A DNA stretch of 64,000 bases from JAEULH01 sp963746275 (GTDB taxonomy: Bacteria > Pseudomonadota > Alphaproteobacteria > Rhodospirillales > Defluviicoccaceae), in the NCBI GenBank assembly GCA_963746275.1, contig CAVVAX010000025.1, forward strand, positions 66,448 through 130,447. Direction: 5' to 3'. The notes beneath the pieces were generated by a model. The model had not been told where the DNA came from, ran no database searches, and saw only the letters and a program-made list of their open reading frames with translations. Of this stretch, positions 52,943 through 61,693 are shown one piece after another (within the stretch, counting starts at the first letter, position 1; each line of letters starts with the position of its first letter). Made by a program: the position numbers and the translations under genes.

Positions 52943-54181
52943 TCAGCCGCGGGCCGACGGTAGCCTGGCCGCCAGCGCCGCCAGCTTTTTCTCGTAGCAG
53001 CCGAACAGGGTGCGGAACGTGCTGTCCCAGCCGAAGTTCGCCTCGACGTGGGCGCGGGCCCGGCTCCCGATAGCTTGGCGGTCGGCCGCGGCACGGACGA
53101 TGTTCTCTGCCATGGCCGCCGCGTCGTCGACCGGGCCGAGATGCCCGAGCCCCTCCGGTACCCGGTCGCGCAAAGCCCCGGCGCCGACGCCGACGACGGG
53201 AAGGCCGGCCGCCTGCGCCTCGATGACCGAGAGCGCAAAGGTCTCGTGCGGCCCGGCGGTGACGTAGACGTCGGCGGAGGCCAGCAGCCGGGCGAAGTCG
53301 GCGCGGTCGCGCTGGAAGGGCAGCAGCCGGAGCGCCGGGCTGTTACTCGCCGCTTCGGCGACGTCGTCCAGGAGCGGGCCGTGCCCGGTGATCCACAACC
53401 GCGCCCGGAGCTCCTCGGGCAGGCGGGTGAACGCCTCGACCAGCATGAGCACGCGCTTCTCGTTCGACAACCGGCCGGCGTAGACGAGCACGGTCGCCTC
53501 CGGCTCGGCGCCGTGGCTAGCACGAACCGCCTCGCTTCGCCGCCCGGGATGAAACAGCTCCAGATCGACGCCGAGCGGAACGATCTCCACCCGCCCGACC
53601 CCGTAGTGGCGCAGCCGCTGCGCCTGGGCCGGCGACGCGGCGAAGGCGATGTCGCTGTTGGCGAAAACGCTGCGGATGTAGCGCTCGGCGCCGGCGGCGA
53701 GCAACTCGGCCAGCTTCTCCCCGAGCCCGGCCAGCGTCTCGCTCCAGTCGTCGAGCAGGCCGTGGACGATGCCGCGCAGTGGCGCCGCGACGTAGGCCTC
53801 GGCGACGTCGGTGTGGAAGTAGCAGCCGATGAGGCAGTCGCGACCGGTCGCGCGCAGCCGCTGACGGTATGCGAAGGCCGCCCAGGGTGAGAGGTAGTAG
53901 CTGCCGAGCTCGACGACGTCGGGCCGGTGCTCCAGCAGGACGGCGCGGATCCTGTCCGGCCGGGCGAAGAACCGGTAGGTGTCCTGGCCGGGCAGGAGCG
54001 GTCCGGCGAGGTAGACGACCGTGCTCCTTTCCCGCCGATCGACGGCGTCCTCCCCCCCCGGCACGATCAGCAGATGGTCGTGGCCGGTGCGCTCGAGGAG
54101 ATAGCGCCGCTTCTCGTCGATGTAGGTCCGGATGCCGCCGCTGCTCTCGTTGTAGGCGATGGTGACGTCGCAGAAGTTCAC
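52943..54181 (-). CDS. Glycosyltransferase family 4 protein
   Basis: Retaining GT-B glycosyltransferase of 412 aa. The N-terminal acceptor domain has AYNESSGGIRTYIDEKRRYL; the C-terminal nucleotide-sugar domain has VLVYAGRLSNEKRVLMLVEAF and the GT4 EX7E motif in AGPHETFALSVIEAQAAGLPVV. The GTG start at 54181 overlaps the stop of the glycosidase gene (GTGA). Sugar donor and acceptor are unknown. It is the last gene of a tightly packed surface-glycan operon. Confidence 0.92.
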   Translation of the reverse strand: MNFCDVTIAYNESSGGIRTYIDEKRRYLLERTGHDHLLIVPGGEDAVDRRERSTVVYLAGPLLPGQDTYRFFARPDRIRAVLLEHRPDVVELGSYYLSPWAAFAYRQRLRATGRDCLIGCYFHTDVAEAYVAAPLRGIVHGLLDDWSETLAGLGEKLAELLAAGAERYIRSVFANSDIAFAASPAQAQRLRHYGVGRVEIVPLGVDLELFHPGRRSEAVRASHGAEPEATVLVYAGRLSNEKRVLMLVEAFTRLPEELRARLWITGHGPLLDDVAEAASNSPALRLLPFQRDRADFARLLASADVYVTAGPHETFALSVIEAQAAGLPVVGVGAGALRDRVPEGLGHLGPVDDAAAMAENIVRAAADRQAIGSRARAHVEANFGWDSTFRTLFGCYEKKLAALAARLPSARG

Positions 54182-55803
54182 GGCGGGCCACCCTCCGCGT
54201 CGAGGCGCAGCGCCTCGCCGAAGCCGGCGATGAAGCGTCGCTCGCCGCGCGGGCTGCGCAGGCCGATGTCGTAGGCCTCACCTGCGCCAACACCGACGCT
54301 CACGGCCAGTTCCTCGCCGGGCAGCTCCAGCGAGAACCGCAACCCGGCCGCGCGAGGCGGGAACCGCGGCTGCAGGATCAGCCCGCCGTCGGTGCGGGAG
54401 AGGCCGAACAGCACGTCGATCACCAGCGTATTGACCAGGCCGGACCAGCCGACGAAGCCGCTGAGCGGCCGCGACCCCAGGGTCAGGCGCTTCCAGCGGT
54501 TGCCGCGCTTGCGCCGGAGCTCGTCGACGTCGTGGCGCTCGGGGTCGTAGAACTCGTGGAAATGGCCGGTGTTGCGGAAGGTGCGGTAGACGCCGTCGCA
54601 CAGGCGGAACGCCAGATCGGCGGCCGTCTCGTGGAAGCCGTACCGGCGCAAGCCCTCGATCACGGCATACGCCAGGTTCACCCACACCGGCCCGCGCCAC
54701 ATGTCCTTCTCGAAATCGGCGTCGGCCAGAGCCACGGACGGAAGCGGGATGACGGTGTTGAAGCTCGCCGGCGACAGGATGTGCGCGTGGAGCCGCGCGG
54801 CCTGCGCTCGGTCTGGGACGCCGGCCCACAGCGGCAGGAGCGAGGCGATCGTGCGGCTGCGCACGAACGTGCCGGTCGCCACGTCGCGGTCGAAATAAAG
54901 GCCCTCCTCGTCGTTCCAGAGCCGGGCGTTGATCGCCTCGCGAAGCGCCCGGGCCTCCCGGTCGAAGCTCGCGGCCTCCTCCACCCGGCCGAGGCGGCGG
55001 GCCATCGCCGCCAACGCCTCGCACTTCAGCACCATGTACGAGGAGAAGTCCGGGGCGGCCAGCCCGCGGGTGTCGTCGAGCCGGCGCTCGTCGCGGGAGC
55101 TGAACCGGGGGGCGTTCTCGACGCCCGACTCGTATGGATGAGCCCAGGCGTACAAGCCGTTGTCGAGCCGGCGGTGGGTGGCGAGCCAACCGTGGTAGGC
55201 GCGAAGCGGCGGGTAGAGCGCGCGCGTCCAAGCCCCATGACGGCCGGCCTCGGCGGCCGAGGCCAGCCGCTCCAGCGACCAGGCGATGAGCGGCGGCTGC
55301 GTCAGTTTGGAGCGCCCGAAGTCGGCGGCGAAGTGCTGCAGCCGGTCGCCGTCCCGACGCTCGACCACGGCGCTGAGCACGTCGAAGGCCACCTCCGGGT
55401 CCCACCACTTCCAGATCTGGGCGATGAACGCGGAGTCCCAGAGATAGATGGCGCGAAACGCCGGCGACGGGTGGGCGTACCGCAGTCTCGCGGGCGAGCC
55501 GCTCGTCTGCAGGTTGAGGAAGAGCGCGGCATGAACGGCGGCGAAGCCGTCGTCCCAGGCGGCGTAGCGGCCGGAGGGCGCGGACACCGCGAGCCGGGGC
55601 GGGCGCTGCCCGATCGCCTTGGTAGCGAGCAGCGCCGGCGACAGCGCAGCCAGGGGCCGACCGCGGCGCGCCGGCACCAGCCTGGACCACAGCAACCGGT
55701 CCAGGCCATAGGCCGCGAGCCGGTTCAGCCTGAGGATGGCGGCCGGCGCCCGGCGGACGTGGTGCAAGGACCAAAGCCGCCGGTCGGGCGCGCGTTTATG
55801 CAT
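54178..55803 (-). CDS. Glycoside hydrolase, GH63/MGH1-like (alpha/alpha)6 barrel
   Basis: A 541-aa cytoplasmic glycosidase (no signal peptide) from ATG 55803. Typical clan signatures appear in order: YLWDSAFIAQIWKWWDPE, GLYAWAHPYESGVENAPRF, KDMWRGPVWVNLAYAVIEGL, HFHEFYDPE and FVGWSGLVNTL. The acidic residues in WDSAF and HEFYDPE are the likely catalytic acids. Bacterial relatives act on glucosylglycerate, mannosylglycerate or similar alpha-glucosides. It sits between two GT4 genes, with four bases shared with the downstream one, so it probably trims or recycles their product. Confidence 0.82.
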   Translation of the reverse strand: MHKRAPDRRLWSLHHVRRAPAAILRLNRLAAYGLDRLLWSRLVPARRGRPLAALSPALLATKAIGQRPPRLAVSAPSGRYAAWDDGFAAVHAALFLNLQTSGSPARLRYAHPSPAFRAIYLWDSAFIAQIWKWWDPEVAFDVLSAVVERRDGDRLQHFAADFGRSKLTQPPLIAWSLERLASAAEAGRHGAWTRALYPPLRAYHGWLATHRRLDNGLYAWAHPYESGVENAPRFSSRDERRLDDTRGLAAPDFSSYMVLKCEALAAMARRLGRVEEAASFDREARALREAINARLWNDEEGLYFDRDVATGTFVRSRTIASLLPLWAGVPDRAQAARLHAHILSPASFNTVIPLPSVALADADFEKDMWRGPVWVNLAYAVIEGLRRYGFHETAADLAFRLCDGVYRTFRNTGHFHEFYDPERHDVDELRRKRGNRWKRLTLGSRPLSGFVGWSGLVNTLVIDVLFGLSRTDGGLILQPRFPPRAAGLRFSLELPGEELAVSVGVGAGEAYDIGLRSPRGERRFIAGFGEALRLDAEGGPP

Positions 55804-55807
55804 GCGG

Positions 55808-57055
55808 TCACGCCATCGTCGGAGGCGGAAACAGCAGCTCCTCGTAGCGCTGGATGGCGCGATCGATGCTGAACGCCGCCGCCCGCTCGCGCAGAAGGTC
55901 GCGAGCCGGCGGATGGTCGAGCGTCGCCTGCATCGCCTCGGCAAGGGCCGCATCGTCGCCCACGGCGACGAGCCGGCCATGGCGGCCTTGTCCAAGGATC
56001 TCGGCTGGACCGCTTGGGCAGTCGGTGCTGACGACGGGGCAGCCGCAGGCCAGGGCCTCGATCAGGACGACCCCTAGGCCTTCCCAGCGCGACGAGAGCA
56101 CGAGCAGGCTGGCCCGGCTGAGGTAGGCGAAGGGATTGTCGGCGAAGCCGGGAAAGCCGACATCCTCGCCCACCTCGAGATCCGCGGCCAGCCGGATCAG
56201 CTCATCCCTGTAGCCGCTTTCCTTGGCGCCCTTGCGGACATCGCCGAGAATCAGGAGGCGCACCGGCCGCTGCCGACGCAGCCTCGCGAAAGCGCGGATC
56301 AGCGTCGGAAAATCCTTCTGCGGCTTCAGCATGCCGATGCCGAGGACCACCGGCGGCGCACCGGGGACGAGCCAGGGATGATCGACCGGCGCCGACGCCA
56401 ATCCGGCGAGGTGCGGACCGACGACGGGGTTGTAGATCGTGGTGATCCGTTCGCGCGCGATCCCGGCGTGCTCGGCCAAGGAGCCTGCGACGCCGTCGGA
56501 AACCGCTACGATCGCGTCCGCCTGCAGGTAGCCGTGGCGCAGGACATCCGGCGGGATGTCATAGCGCCAGAGCCGATCGCCGACGGTGTCGGAGGTGAGC
56601 TGATTGTGCTCGCTGGCGACGACGCGGCAGGGGAGCCTAGCCAGCCGCCGGGCCCAAACGGCGTCGATGTTAAAGGGGGCCGTCGCGGCAAGAACCGCGT
56701 CCGGGCGCGCCGTCCGCAAGTAGTGAACGAGATCGGGCAGGTACCGGAGTTTCCCCGGCAGCTTGCGGGCGAACAGGACAGGCTTCGCCAGCGTCCTGAA
56801 GCCGTCGCGGTCGGCGGCAAGGACGTAGGCTCGGGTCGTGAGCTTGGCCGACTGCCTGAGGACGATGACGCCGGCTTCTGCCGGCACCTCTCCTTTCAGA
56901 TCGCCGCGGTCGCGGCCGACCACGACATCGACGGCATAGCCACGGTCGACGAAACCGCGAGCTGCGCGCAGCATCGTGCGGGCGACGCCGCCACCGCGAA
57001 AGCTGCCAAACAGCAGCGTGACGCCGCGGCCGCCGTTGCCTTCCCGTTGGCTCAC
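55808..57055 (-). CDS. Glycosyltransferase family 4 protein
   Basis: A 415-aa GT-B enzyme. The N-terminal SFRGGGVARTMLRAARGF is the acceptor-side glycine loop; VVASEHNQLTSDTV follows; the donor domain has VLGIGMLKPQKDFPTLIRAF and the EX7E motif in SSRWEGLGVVLIEALACGCPVV. The start GTG (57055) overlaps the 2-oxoglutarate oxygenase stop (GTGA), and the stop is four bases before the glycosidase ATG. It resembles N-acetylgalactosaminyl or galactosyl transferases of LPS/capsule loci, but the sugar cannot be named. Confidence 0.92.
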   Translation of the reverse strand: MSQREGNGGRGVTLLFGSFRGGGVARTMLRAARGFVDRGYAVDVVVGRDRGDLKGEVPAEAGVIVLRQSAKLTTRAYVLAADRDGFRTLAKPVLFARKLPGKLRYLPDLVHYLRTARPDAVLAATAPFNIDAVWARRLARLPCRVVASEHNQLTSDTVGDRLWRYDIPPDVLRHGYLQADAIVAVSDGVAGSLAEHAGIARERITTIYNPVVGPHLAGLASAPVDHPWLVPGAPPVVLGIGMLKPQKDFPTLIRAFARLRRQRPVRLLILGDVRKGAKESGYRDELIRLAADLEVGEDVGFPGFADNPFAYLSRASLLVLSSRWEGLGVVLIEALACGCPVVSTDCPSGPAEILGQGRHGRLVAVGDDAALAEAMQATLDHPPARDLLRERAAAFSIDRAIQRYEELLFPPPTMA

Positions 57056-57813
57056 AGGAAACGCTCAATATTAATCGTCAGCGTCTTGCGCAGCGTCGTC
57101 GCGCCCTTCCCCGTCATCGGCGGCACCGAGTGCCAAGAGTTGAAGGTCTTGACGAACAGCACCGCCTGGTTCGGCGCGTAGTCGTAGGTGGCAAGCACGT
57201 CCATGTCCTCAAATCGTGCCAGCCTGTTCATCTGATTGAACGCCAGGCGGTCGTCCTTGGGAACGTTGACGTCCGTCCCGCCGCCAAACGCCGGATCCCA
57301 TTCTCCCGGCCGCATCATCGAGACGATGAGGGTGACGATCTTCGTCGGCGCATCGGTATGCGGGTTGAGATGGCCGCCGTCCGCCGGCAGCGCCGAGAAT
57401 TCAAACCGAGCCTTGAGCCTGGCGGCGTCGGGGCTCAAGCGCCCCCGCGAGAGGTCCTTCAGCCGCTTGAACAGCCGCCGTCGCGGCGGCAGGTAGGTTG
57501 GGCCGAGGTCGATGTCGCGGCCGCGCAGGGTATCAAGCACGCCGTAGACGAAGGCGTCGCTCTTGACGTCGGCGTAGATCTCCCGCCAGACGGGGCTGAA
57601 GCGGATGAAGTCGCTGAATGCCTTGGGGTTCTCCTTCTCCGACAGGGTGTACTTCTTCCCCGGCCGGAGAATCGTGTCGTAGTTGTCGAACAGGTCGAGC
57701 GGCGGGAAGGCGTCGATGCAGCGCTTATAGAGGTCGGCCGCCATCGCCGGGTGAGCGATCCCGATGGGAAACGGCCGGTAGCGCATCTTCAGCGTGTCGA
57801 GGGAAAGGAACAT
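57052..57813 (-). CDS. 2-oxoglutarate/Fe(II) oxygenase-like protein A
   Basis: A 253-aa protein (ATG 57813) with a double-stranded beta-helix core. Probable iron ligands are the His and Asp in LNPHTDAPTKIVTLIVSM and the distal His in FNSWHSVPPM; the Arg in TLRKTLTINIERF could bind 2-oxoglutarate. GGGTDVN lies between. The pattern fits the prolyl-hydroxylase-like branch of the superfamily. It is a paralogue of the next gene upstream and is translationally linked to a GT4, which suggests hydroxylation of a glycan, lipid or nucleotide-sugar precursor; the substrate is unknown. Confidence 0.8.
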   Translation of the reverse strand: MFLSLDTLKMRYRPFPIGIAHPAMAADLYKRCIDAFPPLDLFDNYDTILRPGKKYTLSEKENPKAFSDFIRFSPVWREIYADVKSDAFVYGVLDTLRGRDIDLGPTYLPPRRRLFKRLKDLSRGRLSPDAARLKARFEFSALPADGGHLNPHTDAPTKIVTLIVSMMRPGEWDPAFGGGTDVNVPKDDRLAFNQMNRLARFEDMDVLATYDYAPNQAVLFVKTFNSWHSVPPMTGKGATTLRKTLTINIERFL

Positions 57814-57822
57814 CTCCGGCGC

Positions 57823-58650
57823 CTAGCGCGCCTCGATGTTGATCGTCAGCGTCTTGCGCATGGCCCTGGACCCGGCCCCGGTCATCGGCCGGACCGAATG
57901 CCAGGAGTTGAAGGTCTTGACGAACATAACCGCCTGGTTGGGCTGGAAGGGGTAGGTGTCGAGAATCTCCATGTCCTCGAACCGGCCGCGGGCGTTGAGC
58001 CGGTTGAAGATCTGCCGCGGGTCGAAGGGCCGATTGACGTCGGTCCCGCCGCCGATCGCGGGGTCCCATTCGTTCTCGCCGACCATCGAGACGATGATGG
58101 TGACGATCTTCGACGGCAGGTCGGTGTGCGGCAGGACGCTGCCGCCGTCGGCAGGCAGCATCGAGAACTCGAAGCGGGCACTCAGGCGCCGGGTCCGCGG
58201 CTTCTGGCTCGGCCGCAGGACATGCTTCAACGACTTGAGCAGCCTGCGCCCGGCGGGCGCCTGAGCGCCATAGCCGAGATCAATGCCGTGGGCGCGCAGC
58301 ACGTCCATGATGTCCGCGATGAAGGCCTCGCTCTTCATCCAGGCATGGAAGTCGCGCCATAACGGCTCGCCGCGGAGGAAACGGTGGTACGCCTCGCCGT
58401 TGAACTTCTCCGAGAGGGCGTACTTGTGGCCCACCTTGGGCAGGTAGGCGAACGCCGAGAGCGGCGGATAGCGGTCGACGAGCCCGCGGTAGAGCCCGTC
58501 CTCGAACACCGGATGCGCAACCGCTATGGGGTATGGCTCGTAGCGGAAGCGAACGTGATCAAACGATAGCCGCGGCTCAGGCCGGACGACGGTTGATGAG
58601 TTCGCCGCCTTCGGGCGCGTTGCCGCAGGCTTCGGTTTGTCGATCAGCAT
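57823..58650 (-). CDS. 2-oxoglutarate/Fe(II) oxygenase-like protein B
   Basis: A 275-aa paralogue of the downstream protein, nine bases upstream of it and with a 30-residue basic N-terminal extension. It shares the whole core: FSMLPADGGSVLPHTDLPSK (iron-binding His and Asp), GGGTDVNRPF, FVKTFNSWHSVRPMTG (distal His) and RKTLTINIE. The pair clearly arose by tandem duplication and has since diverged, most in the helical N-terminal half. It is the first gene of the minus-strand glycan operon; the 203-bp upstream gap (58651-58853) should hold the promoter. Confidence 0.8.
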   Translation of the reverse strand: MLIDKPKPAATRPKAANSSTVVRPEPRLSFDHVRFRYEPYPIAVAHPVFEDGLYRGLVDRYPPLSAFAYLPKVGHKYALSEKFNGEAYHRFLRGEPLWRDFHAWMKSEAFIADIMDVLRAHGIDLGYGAQAPAGRRLLKSLKHVLRPSQKPRTRRLSARFEFSMLPADGGSVLPHTDLPSKIVTIIVSMVGENEWDPAIGGGTDVNRPFDPRQIFNRLNARGRFEDMEILDTYPFQPNQAVMFVKTFNSWHSVRPMTGAGSRAMRKTLTINIEAR

Positions 58651-58853
58651 CGAGGCAACCCACGAACAGTCCGATTATGCTCCCGGCGATCCTGTTAGCG
58701 GCAGCGACTTGAACTTGTCTCGCCAGCCGCTCTTCGGGACCTTGCGCAACTACCCAAGCGAAGCTTAGCACCCGCAAACGCGGTCGAAAAAGACGTATAT
58801 TGAATGCCTACGCGGCGCCACCGCCTTCTCCCCTCCGGGCCGGATTGGCCTCC

Positions 58854-59558
58854 CTAATCAACCCCGATGAGGGGGATCCCTGTCCGGTCACGAACGACGG
58901 GCTCCGTTGTCAGTAGCGCGCCGGTCCGGGCCGAAATGCAGCGGAGCACGGCAACGTCGGTATCCGCATGCCGACTCATCGCAGTTCCGCGCCTGGCGAT
59001 GAGCGGGTTGTCGGCATAGGCATGGGTGATCTCGAAGCTGAAGCCGCTCAGGATCACGGTCTCGAAGCCGGCCTCGGCGAGGCCGATGGCGGCGGCGAGC
59101 ACGCCGGTGGAAGGATGCTTCGCCGCCAGTTCTCGCCTGATGTCCGGATCGCCGCCGCACAGCGTCTCGATCATCCGGATGTAGCTCTTCAGCGGCCGGA
59201 CGACGAGCGTTTCGAACTGGAAGCCGGCGGCGCGGATCCGCCGCTCAAACGGGCGCGGGCCGCAGGCCAGGACCTCGCGGAGATGCAGCAGCCGCTTCAG
59301 CGGGTCGCGGCGGTACATCGGCCGCGGGCAGTAGTAGAGCGTCTCGGTCCTGAGACCCGACAGGGCCTTCAGGGCCAGCCAGTTGGACACGTTCTTGCCA
59401 GAGACGAGAACGCTCGACATCACCGTAAAGGCCGGTTCGGCAAGCCCCAGCGCCTGCGCCGAGCGCCCGGAGGCGTTGGCGCAGGCAACGGCTCCGTAGG
59501 CGCCGAGCGGTGGAAGCCGCGGCTCCGGTTTGGAGCCGAGCACGAGCAGCGCCGTCAT
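58854..59558 (-). CDS. Probable glycan-modifying protein, possibly sialyltransferase-like
   Basis: A 234-aa protein from ATG 59558, preceded by GGGGGG; longer starts upstream have poor sequence. It opens with a beta-strand and loop LLVLGSKPEPRLPPLGAYGA, then VACANASGRSAQALGL and FTVMSSVLVSGKNVSN, and ends in ILSGFSFEITHAYADNP with a pair of invariant-looking histidines. The opening pattern recalls small bacterial proteins annotated as GT29/sialyltransferase-like in polysaccharide loci, but I cannot confirm this. Context supports a role in surface glycan synthesis. Confidence 0.55.
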   Translation of the reverse strand: MTALLVLGSKPEPRLPPLGAYGAVACANASGRSAQALGLAEPAFTVMSSVLVSGKNVSNWLALKALSGLRTETLYYCPRPMYRRDPLKRLLHLREVLACGPRPFERRIRAAGFQFETLVVRPLKSYIRMIETLCGGDPDIRRELAAKHPSTGVLAAAIGLAEAGFETVILSGFSFEITHAYADNPLIARRGTAMSRHADTDVAVLRCISARTGALLTTEPVVRDRTGIPLIGVD

Positions 59559-59808
59559 CGCAATGCCCCCCTTAATTTGCGCAAGGCGCTGAAGCGCCCG
59601 GCGGCGACACGTATAGCTGCGGGTGCCGATCGGGTCGCGGTCCTTGACGCAATTCGTCTGCCGGCTTGCCTTAGCTGCTCCCTCGCTATCGACGAGCATT
59701 ATCGCTGAAGCGAGCCGCGGCCTCGGCTATGCTACCTTCGGCAGGCGCGGCACGGTGGATGACGACCGCGTGCCGGCACAGGCGGACGTTCCAGGGACGG
59801 AGTTCATC

Positions 59809-60711
59809 GTGAAGCCCACGGTCTTTATCCACACCAACCCCAAGCAAATCGTCGGCGCTATCGTCTCGCAGTACTCGATGCGGCGGAACTCGAGGCGCCC
59901 CGACGACTTCGAGATTCGCGTCATCAACACCGCCGACCACCCGTTCCTGCACCGCCGGGAGGGCCAGGGGTATCTCCGCGATGGGGTCACCCGCGTTTGG
60001 CGCAACAGCGACCTGCAGTCGTTCACGCCGCTCCGGTTCATGCCGCCCGAGCTCATGGGCTACGAGGGCCGCGCCGTCGTCGTCGATCCCGACGTCTTTG
60101 CCGTGGGCGACGTTTTCGAACTGCTCGACCGGGACATGCAGGGTGCTTCGATCATGTGCCGGCCGCGGTCCGGGTCCAAGGAGAAGCGCGGGATGATGGC
60201 GACCAGCGTCATGCTGCTCGATTGCGCCAAGCTCAGCCACTGGCGCTGCGAGGAGCAGTTCAACGAGATGTTCGCTCATCAGCGCGACTACATGAAGTGG
60301 ATCGGGCTACTCTACGAGGACCCAAAGAGCATCACACTGCTCGAGAACGAGTGGAACGACTTCGACAAGCTCACGGCGCAGACGAAGATGCTCCACAACA
60401 CCAAACGCAAGACCCAGCCGTGGAAGACCGGGCTGCCGGTGGATTTCCTTCCGCCAGAAAAGCCGTCGGGATTTCTCATGCTCGGCGCCTTAAACCGCAT
60501 GCGCCGTCGGCTGTTCGGCGACTATGCCTTCCTCGGCCACTACAAGCGGCACCCGGATCCCAACCAGGAGCGGTTCTTCTTTGGCCTCTTGCGCGAGTGC
60601 ATGGACAAGGGGCTGGTCACCGAGCAGATGATCCGCGCCGAGATGCGCGAGAACCACGTCCGCCACGACGCGCTGGAGGTGATCGAGAAAACGCCGCCGC
60701 TCGCGGCCTAA
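59809..60711 (+). CDS. GT8-like glycosyltransferase
   Basis: A 300-aa GT-A-fold protein from GTG 59809, which has GGGACGGAG six bases upstream; an in-frame GTG at 59770 is an alternative. TVFIHTNPKQIVGAIVSQYSM opens the nucleotide-binding fold (split here as TVFIHTNPKQIV); the DXD-type motif is VVVDPDVFAVGDVFELL. SVMLLDCAKLSHW and HYKRHPDPNQERFFF follow, similar to GT8 proteins that transfer glucose or galactose in LPS core. It is divergent from the possible sialyltransferase-like gene. Confidence 0.72.
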   Translation: MKPTVFIHTNPKQIVGAIVSQYSMRRNSRRPDDFEIRVINTADHPFLHRREGQGYLRDGVTRVWRNSDLQSFTPLRFMPPELMGYEGRAVVVDPDVFAVGDVFELLDRDMQGASIMCRPRSGSKEKRGMMATSVMLLDCAKLSHWRCEEQFNEMFAHQRDYMKWIGLLYEDPKSITLLENEWNDFDKLTAQTKMLHNTKRKTQPWKTGLPVDFLPPEKPSGFLMLGALNRMRRRLFGDYAFLGHYKRHPDPNQERFFFGLLRECMDKGLVTEQMIRAEMRENHVRHDALEVIEKTPPLAA

Positions 60712-60718
60712 GACGCCG

Positions 60719-60993
60719 CTACGGCCACCGGCGGGCGCCGTGGAGCACGCGGACGATCACGATCGCTTCTTGCTCCACGCGGTAGACGAGGATCAAGGGG
60801 GTGTCCGCCACGGCCAGTTCACGCGTCCCCGGCAGGCGGCTCGTCCGGCCGCTGTGCGGAAAGCCTGCTATCTGAGCGGTGGCTGCTCTGACTGCGTCAG
60901 CGAGTTCATCGGCAGCCTGGGGATTTCGCTGTCCGACGAAACGAGCTGATCGCTAATGTTGGTCAGCGCCCGCGGCAGCCACTCGACCTTCAC
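60719..60993 (-). pseudogene. RelE/ParE-type toxin (apparent frameshift)
   Basis: From GTG 60993, overlapping the antitoxin stop (GTGA), the frame reads VKVEWLPRALTNISDQL. The remainder (FVGQRNPQAADELADAVRAA, then PHSGRTSRLPGTRELAV and LILVYRVEQEAIVIVRVLHG) is in another frame and ends at 60719. Together they form a complete ParE/RelE-family toxin of about 91 aa. The extent is one short of a multiple of three, so one base is missing near 60938-60942. It could be a truly inactivated toxin or a sequencing error. Confidence 0.8.
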
Positions 60994-61190
60994 CCGGTCC
61001 CGGCGCCTGCTTTCTTCGCGAACTCCTGGCGCATACGCTCCATGCTCGCCATCACATCCTCGTGCGCGATACGCGGGGCGCTTGGGTCGTCGGCCTCCCG
61101 CAGGCCTTGCTCGACTTCGGCGCGGAACCAGGCATCGTGGTCGCGCGCTTGCCGCCGGCGCTCGACGAAATCACACATGAACGCGCGCAC
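60990..61190 (-). CDS. Antitoxin partner of the RelE/ParE-type toxin (N-terminus uncertain)
   Basis: The C-terminal 66 residues from GTG 61190 read like an antitoxin tail: RAFMCDFVERRRQARDHDAW and an acidic toxin-binding helix with PSAPRIAHEDVMASMERMR. The same frame stays open far upstream and includes QFAAEAAAADRSASELV, a likely ribbon-helix-helix DNA-binding segment, but it contains no ATG, GTG or TTG before 61190. The true start is therefore missing, perhaps through another base error. The stop overlaps the toxin start, as in coupled TA operons. Confidence 0.7.
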   Translation of the reverse strand: MRAFMCDFVERRRQARDHDAWFRAEVEQGLREADDPSAPRIAHEDVMASMERMRQEFAKKAGAGTG

Positions 61191-61271
61191 GAGCTCGGAC
61201 GCTGACCGATCGGCGGCGGCAGCTTCCGCCGCGAACTGCCGATACAGCTGCGGGACGCTCTGTGCTAAGGC

Positions 61272-61574
61272 TTGGAGCTGGGTCAGTTGCTTCGTCCGCA
61301 GGCGAATCTGCTGAACTTTGGCTGGCGCGGAGTCGCCTCGACCGCTATCTTCAACCCATGGGTCTGGAGGCGCGGCATCATCGACCGTGAGTTGCTGAAC
61401 CGCTATTCCGCCGTCTTCGGCATGACGTTCAATCCAGCTCTCTGGGACCAGCGCCCCGGTGGCACGATCAACGCGATGATGCGGCGGGCACTTTTCGGCG
61501 AGGGTCCGCCGGTCAGCGATGAGCTGATTGCGCGGGAGCTGGAAAGCCGAGAGACGCCGCCCGGCGATTTTTGA
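61272..61574 (+). CDS. Hypothetical protein, doubtful
   Basis: A 100-codon plus-strand frame with high third-position GC over its last 75 codons (VASTAIFNPWVWRRGIIDRE and NPALWDQRPGGTINAMMRRA). It overlaps the putative N-terminal part of the antitoxin on the other strand, and both cannot easily be genes. It lacks a convincing start and ribosome site, so it may be a fragment of a larger gene. No family is recognised. Confidence 0.3.
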   Translation: MELGQLLRPQANLLNFGWRGVASTAIFNPWVWRRGIIDRELLNRYSAVFGMTFNPALWDQRPGGTINAMMRRALFGEGPPVSDELIARELESRETPPGDF

Positions 61575-61693
61575 GCAGGGCGCATCCGGTGCCCTCGACT
61601 TGCCGACATGACGCGAGAGCCCGTCTCACACCAGGGGCGGGACAGCAACTTGCGGCTGCTGCGGTATAACCGCGGCTGACAGAGGAGAATACC

